From positions 62,001 to 126,000 of the forward strand of contig JAFECG010000020.1 in the NCBI GenBank assembly GCA_018242215.1: 64,000 nt of DNA, given 5' to 3'. How positions within the stretch are numbered: the stretch's first letter is position 1; every line of letters starts with the position of its first letter. The DNA comes from Pseudomonadota bacterium (lineage in GTDB: Bacteria; Pseudomonadota; Alphaproteobacteria; Rhizobiales; Hyphomicrobiaceae). Below, piece after piece: positions 43,429-53,422 of the stretch. The position numbers and the translations under genes are program-made. The notes under the pieces were generated by a model. The model had not been told where the DNA came from. It saw nothing but the letters and a program-made list of their open reading frames with translations, and made no database searches.

Positions 43429-44730
43429 TTAGCGCAGGATTTCAGACGCCGCCGCACGCCGCTGATGATCGGCGCCAAGCTGGCGCGCGATCCAGAGCCA
43501 GGCGACGACGAGCGGAACTGCGACGGTGCCCGTCGCGCCGGCGGCAAATCCAAGACCGCCTCCGAGACCAGCATAGAGCCAGCCTGACGTCGCGTCACCG
43601 CCGCGAAATACGACGGTGTCGATGAAGTTCTGGACCTTGTATTTCTCTTCGGGCGTCGCCAACGTGTAGATGATCTTGATGGCTGGATTTGCGAGCGCAA
43701 ACGAAACGATGCGCTCGGCTACCATGACGGTGGCGACGACAACGAGGGCGGCGTCAAACGTTAGGAACAGAGTTCCAAGCGCGCCTGCTACCGGTAGCGC
43801 GAGCAAGGCGGCGGTCACCCCAAAACGGCGCAAAATCCGCGCCGTACCGAAAACTTCGATCAGGAAGGTCGCGACGCTGACGAGAAGATCGCGGCCGGAG
43901 AAGAACAAGACACGATCGGCGTTGCTTGCGATCGATGTCGCAACGAGGCGCGCCTGTTCCAGATAGAAGAACGTGCCGATAATGTTCGCGATGAAAATGA
44001 AAAGCGCGATGCGGGCGAACATCGGCGTCGTGAAGACTTTGATGGCGCCGTCGAGAATGCCACCGCCTGCGGGCTGCGCTTCTCCGTTCGTGGCATCCGG
44101 AGGCTTGATCCGCCGCAAGAGAAGACTCGCGAACAGCGCGGCGAGCAACAGCGCGGCGGAAACGAGCATGAGATCGACGGGCGCGAAAATCCGAACAAGC
44201 CCCTGCGTCAGCAACGGACCGGCAAGGGCGCCGGCGGTTCCGCCAGCTGAGATGAATCCATAGAGCCGTTTGGCAGCATTGTGCGACCAGAGCTCTGACA
44301 TCAGGCTCCAGAACAGCGACACGATGAAGAGATTGAACACGCTTCCCCAGACGAAGAACGTTGCGAGCGCCAAGTGATTGGCGGGCGCGGCCCGTATCAC
44401 GATCCAGAACGCGACGAGGTTCGCTGCGAAAAACACGTAGATCGCGGGCAAGACATAGCGCCGGGGGAAACGCGTGGCGACGAAGCCGAAAAGCGGCACA
44501 AGCAGCAGCATCACGAAGAAGACGACCGTGAATAGCTGATGCAGCGCATCCTTGCCTAATGCGACGCCGATCTCGTCCCGCACTGGACGGACGATGTAGT
44601 AGGCGGCGAGCAACGCGAAAAACATCGCGAAAGACGCGAGAAGCGCGGCCACCTCGTCGGGCTCAACGGTTACGAAGCGGCGTAACCCCTGTTCGCGGGG
44701 ACCCGACACCGCAGATCTTTCAGTCGGCAT
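43429..44730 (-). CDS. 12-helix carrier resembling ATP/ADP translocases
   Basis: This 433-residue integral membrane protein has about twelve hydrophobic segments. The opening block FFALLAAYYIVRPVRDEIGVALGKDALHQLF and the FNLFIVSLFWSLMSELWSHNAAKRLYGFISAGGTAGALAGP block recall the bacterial/plastid nucleotide transporter (TLC) family, with MFS-type charged loops. In obligate intracellular bacteria such carriers import ATP. In free-living bacteria the substrate is unknown. The start at 44730 has GGGGA upstream, and the ATG at 44745 is an alternative. A plain MFS transporter is the other possibility. Confidence 0.75.
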   Translation of the reverse strand: MPTERSAVSGPREQGLRRFVTVEPDEVAALLASFAMFFALLAAYYIVRPVRDEIGVALGKDALHQLFTVVFFVMLLLVPLFGFVATRFPRRYVLPAIYVFFAANLVAFWIVIRAAPANHLALATFFVWGSVFNLFIVSLFWSLMSELWSHNAAKRLYGFISAGGTAGALAGPLLTQGLVRIFAPVDLMLVSAALLLAALFASLLLRRIKPPDATNGEAQPAGGGILDGAIKVFTTPMFARIALFIFIANIIGTFFYLEQARLVATSIASNADRVLFFSGRDLLVSVATFLIEVFGTARILRRFGVTAALLALPVAGALGTLFLTFDAALVVVATVMVAERIVSFALANPAIKIIYTLATPEEKYKVQNFIDTVVFRGGDATSGWLYAGLGGGLGFAAGATGTVAVPLVVAWLWIARQLGADHQRRAAASEILR

Positions 44731-45017
44731 GGTTCCCCGTGGCACAGACTATGCAGCGTCTTTGGCCTAGCGGAACAATTCAGCAAGCTGAAGCGTCTTT
44801 AAAATGGTGCGGTGCAACAGTTGCCAATGAGGCGAAGGGACTGAACGGCAAGTGTACCTTTCCTGCACAAGCCTGCCTAATCCTTAGGCTCACGAATTAT
44901 TTCTAGATTGTGACGATGTATAATCGTTCTATACTTATGCAATGCAGCAACAACATGCTGCTCTGCAGTTTGGCCGACATCCGGAAAGCGGTTTCAAAAC
45001 AAGGGATTCGGAGCGAT

Positions 45018-46400
45018 ATGAACTATTACGCCTACGAAATGGCCCATGCGTTCATGTCTCCCGTGCGATTCGGTGTTCAGGCCTTGCGCCAGACGCTGGG
45101 GTGGCCGCTTAACCCCGTCGCGTATACGACGGCCGGCAGGAATATGATCGCGGCTTGTGAAGTTTTTGAGAACATCACCCGCCGCTATGGCAAGCCCGAA
45201 TTCGGGATCGATAGCGTTCAGCTCGCTGGCCTGACGGTTTCGATCGAAGAGGAAATCGTTCTCTCGAAGCCGTTCTGCAATCTCCTCCATTTCAAGAGGG
45301 ACGAGACCGTCACCGGCAAACGCTACGACCCGAAGGTTCTGATCGTGGCGCCGATGTCCGGGCATTACGCGACGCTGCTGCGCGGTACGGTCGAAGCCAT
45401 GCTCCCCGAGCACGATGTCTACATCACCGACTGGGCCGATGCGCGGAACGTGCCGCTGGCCGCGGGACTTTTCGATTTCGATGATTTTGTTGATTACCTC
45501 ATCGAGTTCATGCGCTTCATCGGAACGAACACGCATGTGATTGCCGTCTGTCAGCCCGCCGTCCCGGCGCTCGTCGCAACGGCTTTGATGGCGGCTCGCA
45601 ACGAACCCTGTCAGCCGGCCTCACTCGTATTGATGGGCGGTCCGATCGACACACGGCGCAATCCGACGAAAGTCAACGACCTGGCTGCCGAGAAGTCTCT
45701 GGCGTGGTTCGAAAACAATGTGATCTCAACCGTGCCATTTCCGCACGCCGGTTTCATGCGACCCGTTTATCCGGGCTTCATGCAGTTGACCGGGTTCATG
45801 ACGATGAACCTCGAGCGGCACATGAACGCGCACGTCGATCTCTTCAATAATCTCGTCAAGGGCGATTGCGACAGCGTCAAGCAGCATCAGACCTTTTATG
45901 AGGAATACCTCTCGGTGATGGACCTCACTGCGGAGTTCTATCTGCAGACGGTCAGGACGGTGTTCCAGGATCACCTGCTTCCGGACAGGAAGCTGCTGCA
46001 CCGCGATGAACTCGTCGACTGTGCGGCGATCGAAAAAACCGCGCTGTTGACGGTCGAGGGCGAGCGCGACGACATCTGTGGCCTCGGACAAACGGAAGCT
46101 GCGCACGATCTCTGCGTCGGCATAGCAACCGATGAGAAGGTGCACTATGTCCAGAGCGGCGTCGGCCACTATGGCGTGTTCAACGGCACCCGCTGGCGGA
46201 CGGAAATCCAACCACGAATCCGCGAGTTCATTCGCACGATCAACTACAAACGTTTGACCGGCGGCCAAGCGACGAAGATACCGAGACCCTACCGGGCCTT
46301 GACCGACAAACCGGATATCGCTCCCGACTGGCGTTCGAAAGCCAATGGTGCTTTGCACGAGGTCAATGGCAAGCATCCGCCGTCGGCAGCAGGCGAATAA
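45018..46400 (+). CDS. phaZ: intracellular polyhydroxyalkanoate depolymerase (copy 2)
   Basis: This 460-residue paralogue of 4108-5322 has the same triad: Cys178 in AVCQP, Asp351 in VEGERDD, and His384 in GHYGVFNG. Cys-to-Asp and Asp-to-His spacings are again 173 and 33. It has a longer C-terminal tail of about 50 residues rich in Lys/Arg/Pro. GGAG lies four bases upstream of the ATG at 45018; the frame continuing to 44910 is not used. It mobilises stored polymer. Having two copies suggests different granule access or timing. The 287 bases before it show no gene. Confidence 0.93.
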   Translation: MNYYAYEMAHAFMSPVRFGVQALRQTLGWPLNPVAYTTAGRNMIAACEVFENITRRYGKPEFGIDSVQLAGLTVSIEEEIVLSKPFCNLLHFKRDETVTGKRYDPKVLIVAPMSGHYATLLRGTVEAMLPEHDVYITDWADARNVPLAAGLFDFDDFVDYLIEFMRFIGTNTHVIAVCQPAVPALVATALMAARNEPCQPASLVLMGGPIDTRRNPTKVNDLAAEKSLAWFENNVISTVPFPHAGFMRPVYPGFMQLTGFMTMNLERHMNAHVDLFNNLVKGDCDSVKQHQTFYEEYLSVMDLTAEFYLQTVRTVFQDHLLPDRKLLHRDELVDCAAIEKTALLTVEGERDDICGLGQTEAAHDLCVGIATDEKVHYVQSGVGHYGVFNGTRWRTEIQPRIREFIRTINYKRLTGGQATKIPRPYRALTDKPDIAPDWRSKANGALHEVNGKHPPSAAGE

Positions 46401-46561
46401 TCAGCCGCGGCATCGGTGAATTGAAAATCGCTATCGCTGCACCAGCAATTGCCGGCGCCGTGCGTGTGCTCGATTATCCGGGTTCGCGTCTCTGGCCGAG
46501 ACCGCCCGAATCTCAGCGGGTCGGTCACGAGGAAGATACGTTCACGTCGAGAGATGGAGAA

Positions 46562-49543
46562 CTAGTGCGCCTCGTCCCAATTATCGGCGGCTTTGGCGTC
46601 GACGTGGATCGGGACGGTCAGCTTTACTGCGGGCTCGGCCGCCGTCTCCATCACATGGCGCGCGGTTTTGATGAGGGCCGCCGCTTCGGACTCGGCAACC
46701 TCGAAAACAAGCTCGTCATGGACCTGTAGCAGCATTCGAGCGGACGCAAGCTTCGCGTTTTGGAGGGCGGCGGGCATGCGGATCATCGCGCGGCGGATGA
46801 TGTCGGCGGCCGATCCCTGGATCGGTGCGTTGATTGCCGCCCGTTCGAGGAAGCCGCGCATCGACGGGTTCTTTGTGTTGATTTCCGGGTAATGGACGCG
46901 GCGCCCGAAGATCGTTTCGACGTGACCGTGGGCGTGGGCTCGCTTCTTCGTCGCGTCCATATAGTCTCGGATTCCCGGAAAGCGCTGGAAATACGTCTTT
47001 ATGTATTCGCCCGCCTCCTCGCGACTGATACCGAGCTGATTTGCGAGACCGAAAGGCGAGATGCCGTAGATGATGCCGAAATTGATCGCTTTGGCGCGGC
47101 GGCGAACTTCCCCGGGCATGTCTTTCACCGGAACACCGAACATCTCGGATGCCGTCATGGCATGAATGTCGAGGCCTTCGGCGAAAGCTTTCTTCAACTG
47201 CGGAATGTCGGCGACATGCGCCAGCACGCGCAACTCGATCTGGGAATAATCGGCGGAGACGAGCTTCATGCCTTTGTCCGCGATGAAGGCTGTGCGGATT
47301 TCCCGGCCCTCCTTCGTGCGGATCGGAATGTTCTGCAGGTTCGGTTCGGATGATGCGAGACGGCCCGTGGTCGTCGAAGCCAGCGAGTAGCAGGTGTGAA
47401 TACGGCCCGTCTCGGGATTGATGTAAGTCGGCAGCGCGTCCGTATACGTCGACTTGAGCTTCGTCATCTGCCGCCATTCGAGCATCGTGTTGATGAGGCG
47501 GCGCGCATCGCCATGCAGGTCCTCGTTGGCCGCGAGATCGTCGAGCAGATTGGCGCGCGTCTCCCATTGGCCGCTTTTGGTCTTCTTGCCGCCCGGAAGC
47601 TTCAGCCGATCGAACAGCAGCTCGCCGAGTTGCTTCGGCGACCCGAGATTGAACTTGTGGCCGACGAGACCGTTGATTTCTTCCTCGAGCTGAACAGTGC
47701 GCTGCGCGAACGTACTCGACAGCCGCGAAAGGATATCGCGATCGACCTTGATGCCCCTGTGCTCCATCTCGACGATGACAGATACGAGCGGACGTTCGAG
47801 CGTTTCATAGACCGTCGCCATGTGCTCGGCAGCAAGGCGCGGCTTCAAGACCATCCAAAGCCTGAGCGTGATGTCGGCGTCTTCGGCAGCGTATTCCGTC
47901 GCCTTGTCGATCGGGACGCCCGCGAAGGATTTCTCCGCCTTCTTGGCGCCCGGCGCGTGCTCGATGACTTTTGAAAACGAGAGGCACGTGTGACCGAGGT
48001 GGCGCTCCGACAGGATGTCCATGCCGTGCTGTCCCCGACCGCCGTCCAGCGAATAGGACAGAAGCAATGTGTCATCGAATGGAGCGACATCGACGCCATA
48101 GCGCTTCATTACGAGGATATCGTACTTGATGTTCTGGCCGATCTTCAGGATCGACGCGTCTTCGAGCAAGGGTTTCATCAAGGCGACGGCTTCGGCAACG
48201 GCAAGCTGCGGCGGGCGATCACCGTCGCCGAAGAGATCACTTCCTCCGGAATGATGGCCGACCGGGACATAGCAAGCTTCCCCCGGCACGACGGCCAGCG
48301 AGAACCCGACGAGGTCCGCCTCTGTGGCACTCAAGCGCGAGGTCTCAGTGTCGAACGCGAAGCGGCCCGCCTTGCGTGCTTTTGCAATCCACTCCTCAAG
48401 CGCAGCGCGTGTCGTAACCGTCTGATAGCGGGAACGATCGACCAGTATGCCACGTACCAATGCCGAAGCCGAAGCCACGGCAGCAGCCGGCGTTGCGTCT
48501 GCTGCCGCTGCAGTTTCTTCCATCCGTTCGATCTTTTCGGAGAGGCCTTGCGGCTTCTCTTTGAGACTTGCTCCGACCGAAACCGTCAGTGGCGGCGGTG
48601 CTTCGGCTCCCATCGCCTCGGCGATCCGCTTCGTCAGCGTGTTGAATTCCATGTTGCGCAAGAAGCCGAGGAGCGCGTCCGCCTCTGGGTCGCGAACGCC
48701 AAGTTCTTCAATGACGCAATCGAGTGGCACATCGTCCTTCAACAGAACGAGCTGACGAGAAATGCGCGCTTGCTCGGCAAACTCGATGAGCTTCTCGCGC
48801 CGCTTCGGCTGCTTGATCTCGTTCGCCTGGGCCAGGAGCGTGTCCAGATCGCCGTAGGTGGTGATGAGTTCCGCCGCCGTCTTCACGCCGATGCCGGGAA
48901 CGCCGGGAATATTGTCGATCGAATCTCCGGACAGTGCCTGGACATCGATGACCTTTTCTGGCGGGACGCCGAACTTTTCGACCACCTCGTCTCGGCCGAT
49001 GCGCTTGTTCTTCATGCCGTCGAACATCACGACGCCCGGGCGCACGAGTTGCATCAGATCCTTGTCCGATGAGACGATCGTGACGTCGCCACCGGCATTG
49101 ACCGCGAGCTTTGCATAAGTGGCGATCAAGTCGTCCGCCTCATAGCCGTCGCGCTCGATGCAGGCGACGTTGAAGGCTTTGACGGCGTCACGGATCAGCG
49201 GAAACTGCGGAACGAGTTCCTCCGGCGGCGGGGGTCGCTGTGCCTTGTATTTCGGATAAATGGCATTGCGGAACGTTTCCCGGCCAGCGTCGAAGATGAC
49301 CGCGATGTGGGTCGGCGCTTCTGTCGCCTTCGTCTCGCGCAGGAGTTTCCAGAGCATGGCACAGAAGCCATGCACGGCGCCCACGGGCAGACCGTCCGAC
49401 GGACGTGTCAAAGGTGGAAGGGCGTGGAAAGCACGGAAGATATAACCCGACCCATCTACCAAATAGACGTGGCTTCCCTTCACGACCGGGACCGAGTCCG
49501 CCGCGCTTATCGCTGAAGGGGATTCAATTTTTGTTTGTTGCAT
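46562..49543 (-). CDS. polA: DNA polymerase I
   Basis: This 993-residue protein has all three domains: an N-terminal 5'-3' exonuclease (about 20-320) with YLVDGSGYIFRAF and SSDKDLMQLV, a 3'-5' exonuclease (about 385-590) with the intact FDTET motif, and the polymerase with DYSQIELRVLAHV, RRAKAINFGIIYG and QVHDELVFEV. It fills gaps and removes RNA primers. The linker near 330-385 is Ala/Thr-rich and longer than in E. coli PolA. The start at 49543 is chosen because the 12 residues upstream to 49579 have no ribosome site. Confidence 0.97.
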   Translation of the reverse strand: MQQTKIESPSAISAADSVPVVKGSHVYLVDGSGYIFRAFHALPPLTRPSDGLPVGAVHGFCAMLWKLLRETKATEAPTHIAVIFDAGRETFRNAIYPKYKAQRPPPPEELVPQFPLIRDAVKAFNVACIERDGYEADDLIATYAKLAVNAGGDVTIVSSDKDLMQLVRPGVVMFDGMKNKRIGRDEVVEKFGVPPEKVIDVQALSGDSIDNIPGVPGIGVKTAAELITTYGDLDTLLAQANEIKQPKRREKLIEFAEQARISRQLVLLKDDVPLDCVIEELGVRDPEADALLGFLRNMEFNTLTKRIAEAMGAEAPPPLTVSVGASLKEKPQGLSEKIERMEETAAAADATPAAAVASASALVRGILVDRSRYQTVTTRAALEEWIAKARKAGRFAFDTETSRLSATEADLVGFSLAVVPGEACYVPVGHHSGGSDLFGDGDRPPQLAVAEAVALMKPLLEDASILKIGQNIKYDILVMKRYGVDVAPFDDTLLLSYSLDGGRGQHGMDILSERHLGHTCLSFSKVIEHAPGAKKAEKSFAGVPIDKATEYAAEDADITLRLWMVLKPRLAAEHMATVYETLERPLVSVIVEMEHRGIKVDRDILSRLSSTFAQRTVQLEEEINGLVGHKFNLGSPKQLGELLFDRLKLPGGKKTKSGQWETRANLLDDLAANEDLHGDARRLINTMLEWRQMTKLKSTYTDALPTYINPETGRIHTCYSLASTTTGRLASSEPNLQNIPIRTKEGREIRTAFIADKGMKLVSADYSQIELRVLAHVADIPQLKKAFAEGLDIHAMTASEMFGVPVKDMPGEVRRRAKAINFGIIYGISPFGLANQLGISREEAGEYIKTYFQRFPGIRDYMDATKKRAHAHGHVETIFGRRVHYPEINTKNPSMRGFLERAAINAPIQGSAADIIRRAMIRMPAALQNAKLASARMLLQVHDELVFEVAESEAAALIKTARHVMETAAEPAVKLTVPIHVDAKAADNWDEAH

Positions 49544-49784
49544 CGTATCTCTTTCGGACCGGTCCCGACGGGCCGCCATCCGCTATTTAAATGCCGCAAG
49601 AAGACCGCAAAAAGTGCGTCGCCCCGGTGGAATCGCGGCCTTTATCCCACGCTGCCAAATCATTCTGTTCGTTGCGTCGGACGTCCGTTGACAGAGGATC
49701 GCCCCCATGGCTGATGTCCGCGATCCTTATGTAGGACGCCGGCCGGCAAAGTTGCAAATCGTCGCTCTTTGGAGAGTATTTGTC

Positions 49785-50102
49785 ATGCGCACGACCGTCA
49801 AATTCGCTGCCCTCGCTGCGAGCACCACGGCCTTGATTTCCGGGTTCGGAGTTCTCGATGCCAACGCCCTACCCCGCTGTCGACCGCCGGTTGAAGGACT
49901 GGCATCGGCGACCGGCATTCTCGGCGCCGGCACGGAGAAGGCGCGGATCGAAGCGCGGGAAAACTGGAAGATCACAGTCCGTCACCTCTATGGTCCCCGT
50001 TACGCCGATTTCTACAACGCCCAGAACAAGCAGTGGGACTGCAAGAAGGGTGCGATCCTCCTTGCGAAGTGCGTCGTCGTCGCCAAACCCTGTCGCTATT
50101 GA
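49785..50102 (+). CDS. small secreted cysteine-containing protein
   Basis: This encodes 105 residues with a signal peptide ending near ANA-LP (about residue 28). The mature region has a predicted helix GTEKARIEARENWKITVRHLYG followed by YADFYNAQNKQWDCKKGAILLAKCVVVAKPC, with four cysteines in total. GGAGAG precedes the ATG. Similar short proteins are common in this order, with no known function. Confidence 0.7.
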   Translation: MRTTVKFAALAASTTALISGFGVLDANALPRCRPPVEGLASATGILGAGTEKARIEARENWKITVRHLYGPRYADFYNAQNKQWDCKKGAILLAKCVVVAKPCRY

Positions 50103-50234
50103 GGTTGGACGGCCCAAGGACCGATTGGGGGGTGGGGCACCAGGCCTCACCTTTTAATCTGCCGAGGAGAGGCCATCCCCGCGACTGATGGCGTTTGCGG
50201 CTGACCCACGAATGGGCTATCAGTCTCGCCCGAA

Positions 50235-50311
50235 GCACCCGTAGCTCAGCTGGATAGAGTGTCGCCCTCCGAAGGCGAAGGTCGCAGGTTCGAATCCTGC
50301 CGGGTGCGCCA
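50235..50311 (+). tRNA. tRNA-Arg, anticodon CCG
   Basis: This is a 77-base cloverleaf with an encoded CCA end. Acceptor GCACCCG pairs with CGGGTGC. The D arm has GCTCAGCTGGATAGAGT, and the anticodon stem TCGCC/GGCGA frames loop CTCCGAA with anticodon CCG, which reads CGG. The T arm GCAGGTTCGAATCCTGC is canonical. Confidence 0.97.
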
Positions 50312-50523
50312 TCCGAAAAGCTCGATAATTCGGCCGCTGAAGTGTCCGGACCAGACGAAGATGAGGATTCTTCGTCCGTATACCAAACCTGCGGCCGCAG
50401 TTCGCATCCGCGTCGGCAAACTGGCGTAGTGAGGACCCGACATGGTACAGGCGCGTGTCAGGCACACCAGCCGGGATGCTGCCTCGGACCTAGCGTTCTT
50501 CATACGAGACGAGAGAATCTGCG

Positions 50524-51516
50524 ATGACGGGCAAGAATTGGGATAGAGTTCCGATCGACGCGCAGAGCATCGACGCGCCTCTGTCGCGAGCTGCCATTTT
50601 TCTTGTTGTGACGGTCGCTAACGAGCAGGCCGCGCTTGCGAAAGTCTGCTCAGCACTCGATGGGCTTGATGATCTCGTCAAGACCGTGGGCTTCCGCGAT
50701 CTCGCGGCCCGCCTCTCGTGCATCGTCGGAATCGGCCGCGATCTTTGGGATCGGCTCCACTTCGAGAAGCGGCCCAAAGAGCTCAAGATCTTCGAACCGA
50801 TCACGGGTCCGGTCCATACGGCGCCGTCTACACCGGGCGATCTTCTCTTCCATATCCGCGCCGAGCGTCCTGATTTCTGCTTCGAGTTCGAGCGCCTCCT
50901 GCTCGATAGTCTTGGCGACAGCGTCGCGGTGGTCGACGAGGTTTCCGGCTTTCGCTATTTCGATGCGCGAGATCTTCTCGGCTTTGTCGACGGCACGGCG
51001 AATCCGACCGGCCTCGATTTGCCCGCTTCGGCGCTCGTTGGCGATGAAGATGGCGATTTCGCAGGCGGCAGCTACGTCGTCATCCAGAAATATCTGCATG
51101 ACCTTGGCGCGTGGACGAAGGTGCCAACGCCTCTCCAGGAGGAGATTATCGGTCGTACGAAGATCGACAATATCGAAATCGACGATGACGATGCGCCTCG
51201 TAAATCGCACAAGTCACTCGCGACAATCGTCGATGCCAGTGGCCATGAGTATGACATCTTACGAGACAACATGCCCTTTGGCCGGCCGGGACAACGGGAG
51301 TTTGGCACCTATTTCATAGGTTATTCCCGGTATCTTTGGGTCATCGAGAAGATGCTGCAACGCATGTTCATCGGCGATAGGCCCGGTGCTTATGACCGGC
51401 TGCTGGATTTCTCGAGGCCGCTGACGGGTACGACTTTCTTCGCTCCAGCTCGCCCGGCGTTGGAATCCCTCGTCCAAACGGCGCAACAGAAGTTTGCGAC
51501 TTCATCCGGCAGCTAA
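50524..51516 (+). CDS. DyP-type haem peroxidase
   Basis: This 330-residue dye-decolourising peroxidase has the GxxDG motif in LLGFVDGTANPTG with the catalytic Asp, and the distal arginine region in GTYFIGYSRYLWVIEKMLQRMF. The two ferredoxin-like halves are of family length, and there is no signal peptide, so it is cytosolic or cargo-like. Typical substrates are peroxide plus aromatic dyes or haem-related compounds. No encapsulin gene adjoins it. Confidence 0.92.
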   Translation: MTGKNWDRVPIDAQSIDAPLSRAAIFLVVTVANEQAALAKVCSALDGLDDLVKTVGFRDLAARLSCIVGIGRDLWDRLHFEKRPKELKIFEPITGPVHTAPSTPGDLLFHIRAERPDFCFEFERLLLDSLGDSVAVVDEVSGFRYFDARDLLGFVDGTANPTGLDLPASALVGDEDGDFAGGSYVVIQKYLHDLGAWTKVPTPLQEEIIGRTKIDNIEIDDDDAPRKSHKSLATIVDASGHEYDILRDNMPFGRPGQREFGTYFIGYSRYLWVIEKMLQRMFIGDRPGAYDRLLDFSRPLTGTTFFAPARPALESLVQTAQQKFATSSGS

Positions 51517-51568
51517 AAGGCAACGATACCGCATCATGAGAATAGTGGAGCGTATCGGCTTAGCCGCT

Positions 51569-51763
51569 TTACGTTGCTCGTCGCCGCTTTTTAGGCGCGG
51601 GCTCGGCAGCTTCCCGCAACAAGCGCTCCGCTCGGAGACGTTCCGTCTTTGCGCGAATAGCAATACGTTCGGCCTCGTAATCCTTCATTGCTTGTGAGGC
51701 TTCCTGGGCTCGGCGCGCCTTAACGGCCGCCGGCGTAGACAAATTCTTCGGCATCATCGCCAA
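51569..51763 (-). CDS. small basic helical protein, possible TTG start
   Basis: This encodes about 64 residues, nearly all charged helix (KARRAQEASQAMKDYEAERIAIRAKTERLRAERLLREA) ending in a basic KKRRRAT tail. GGAGG lies exactly six bases before a TTG at 51763, better placed than for the ATGs at 51757 and 51754. No known family. The strong ribosome site and the lack of overlap with other genes support it. Confidence 0.5.
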   Translation of the reverse strand: MAMMPKNLSTPAAVKARRAQEASQAMKDYEAERIAIRAKTERLRAERLLREAAEPAPKKRRRAT

Positions 51764-51795
51764 GGCTCGCCTCCTTCCAAAACTTCTTTGCAATG

Positions 51796-51828
51796 AAAAA
51801 CCCGCGTCTGTTTGGACAGTCGCGGGTC
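51796..51828 (-). terminator. terminator of the second cold-shock gene
   Basis: On the minus strand an ACCCGCG...CGCGGGT stem with an inner CTG/CAG pairing is followed by TTTTT. It lies 57 bases after the stop of the csp gene at 51885. Confidence 0.85.
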
Positions 51829-51884
51829 TCTTCGATCAGCTCATCGCCGATATAGTATAGTCGAGCTTAACCGCTTTTTTGCGA

Positions 51885-52094
51885 TCAAGCAGCGCGCAGG
51901 TTGTCGGCAGAAGACTTGCCGCTGCGACGATCTGCAACGATGTCGAAAGACACCTTCTGGCCTTCGTTCAGGCCCGGCAAACCGGCGCGCTCTACCGCGC
52001 TGATGTGAACGAAAACATCGTTTCCGCCCTCATCCGGCTGAATGAAGCCAAAACCCTTTTGGCTGTTGAACCATTTCACGGTTCCTGTCTGCAT
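51885..52094 (-). CDS. cold-shock domain protein (copy 2)
   Basis: This 69-residue CspA-type protein has [20 protein letters not shown] and [13 protein letters not shown]. The first 40 residues are nearly the same as copy 1 (40756-40962), while the C-terminal third differs ([17 protein letters not shown]). GGAAC lies close to the start, and a strong terminator follows. It should bind RNA. Differential temperature or phase response between copies is possible. Confidence 0.95.
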   Translation of the reverse strand: MQTGTVKWFNSQKGFGFIQPDEGGNDVFVHISAVERAGLPGLNEGQKVSFDIVADRRSGKSSADNLRAA

Positions 52095-52284
52095 AGAGAT
52101 AGTTCCTCGATTAGATTAGATGTGCGCGTCTGGGCCCAAAAATTGAGACCAATTCACTCGAGTTTTTTGGAAGGTCGTCGGTCAGGCGCGCACTTCGCGG
52201 CGAGGCCAAGTCGTTTCAGCGAAGCTCGATCCCAACTAGAATAGGGCCAAACGCTCTTTATTACAACCCCGGACTCAAACAGCG

Positions 52285-52650
52285 TCAAGCCTGCCCGGAA
52301 GCTGCCTTTTCCTTTGAGAACTGGCGTACCGCGTCGACCGCGTGTGCCGCGTACATGACGGAAGGCCCCGCCCCCATGTAGATCGCCATGCCCAGGGCCT
52401 CGCAGATCTCGGCATCCGTTGCGCCTTGTGCGACGGCCGCTTTTGCGTGAAAGGCAATGCAATCGTCACATCTTACCGCGACGCCGATGGCGAGCGCGAT
52501 CAGTTCTTTCGTCTTCGTATCGAGAGCATTTGCCTTCAGCGCACCTTGCGCGATGCTTGCGAAGCCCTTCATCACCTCAGGGGCGCCCCCACGCAATTCT
52601 CTGAGGGAAGCCGTGACGCTTTTCGTGATCTCTATCCAGTCACTAGTCAT
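52285..52650 (-). CDS. AhpD-like carboxymuconolactone-decarboxylase family protein
   Basis: This 121-residue protein has the core KTKELIALAIGVAVRCDDCIAFHAKAAV, with the CxxC...His pattern of AhpD-type alkylhydroperoxidases, and a second helix ATDAEICEALGMAIYMGAGPSVMYAAHAVDA. Members use the CxxC in thiol-based peroxide or quinone reactions. It stands alone, two genes away from the DyP peroxidase. Confidence 0.9.
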   Translation of the reverse strand: MTSDWIEITKSVTASLRELRGGAPEVMKGFASIAQGALKANALDTKTKELIALAIGVAVRCDDCIAFHAKAAVAQGATDAEICEALGMAIYMGAGPSVMYAAHAVDAVRQFSKEKAASGQA

Positions 52651-52922
52651 TCCAACTCGCGCCTCATGCTTAACGTTTTCTTCCGATCAAGCAGAGGCCC
52701 GGACCTCAAAACATGATGTGAATCAAAGCTGCCTCGCCATCAGAGCAATCGCGCTCATGAAAATTTGAAGATCCGTGTTGCAGAGCTTCCCTTCCTCACG
52801 CCCGTCGAAGACATACTTCAGTGTCGCATGGTCTTGAAGCGGGCTTGCGAAGCACGTCGACGGGCGCAGCCAACCTTCCGGATCGGCCCATGTGAAGTTC
52901 TTCCTCAAAAGGAGACCCGGAT

Positions 52923-53330
52923 ATGACTCGTCGGAAAATCAGCCACGGTATCGCTGCAGCGTCGTTCATCCTCTTCGGCTTGCCGATCTCCGCTTATGCC
53001 GTCGTCGAAAATTCTGAATCGGCTATGTCGCAGACGCCGCCTTCGGTCATCGTCTTCAATCAGAAGGCAAAAGGCGATCAAATCAAGGTCACCTATGCTT
53101 ACATGCCATCGGCGGGACATCTCGTCATTTACGGGTCAGAAGGCGGCAAGCCCGGCACCAACGTCGTCGGAAGCGTAAAGCTCGAAGCCGGCGATCACCG
53201 TGACATTGCGGTCAAGCTCGACAAAACTCTTCCAACCGGTACGTCGCTCTGGGCCTCGCTCACGAATTCGGACAAGCAGCCATTCTGGAAACGCCATCTT
53301 CCGCTCCAGAACGAATTCCTTATCGAATAA
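52923..53330 (+). CDS. secreted DUF7282-like protein
   Basis: This encodes 135 residues with a signal peptide ending near AYA-VV (about residue 26). The rest is one beta-rich domain: PSVIVFNQKAKGDQIKVTYAYMPSAGHLVIYGSEGGKPG, KLEAGDHRDIAVKLDKTLPTGTSLWASL. This resembles the DUF7282 domain found in exported proteins of archaea and bacteria, whose role is not known. AAGGAG precedes the ATG. Confidence 0.75.
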   Translation: MTRRKISHGIAAASFILFGLPISAYAVVENSESAMSQTPPSVIVFNQKAKGDQIKVTYAYMPSAGHLVIYGSEGGKPGTNVVGSVKLEAGDHRDIAVKLDKTLPTGTSLWASLTNSDKQPFWKRHLPLQNEFLIE

Positions 53331-53422
53331 TTCCACGGCGATCTGCCACGCCTAGAATTTGATCCGCCGGAGCGAAAGCTCCGGCGCCGGTCGCTTGCCG
53401 CGACCGTTGCCGCGCGGTGCAG

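Noticed and set aside
44772-44797. GGAAC-N17-CGTC, a near-EcfG promoter upstream of phaZ copy 2
   Set aside because: The last base differs from the consensus CGTT and it lies about 220 bases from the start codon at 45018.
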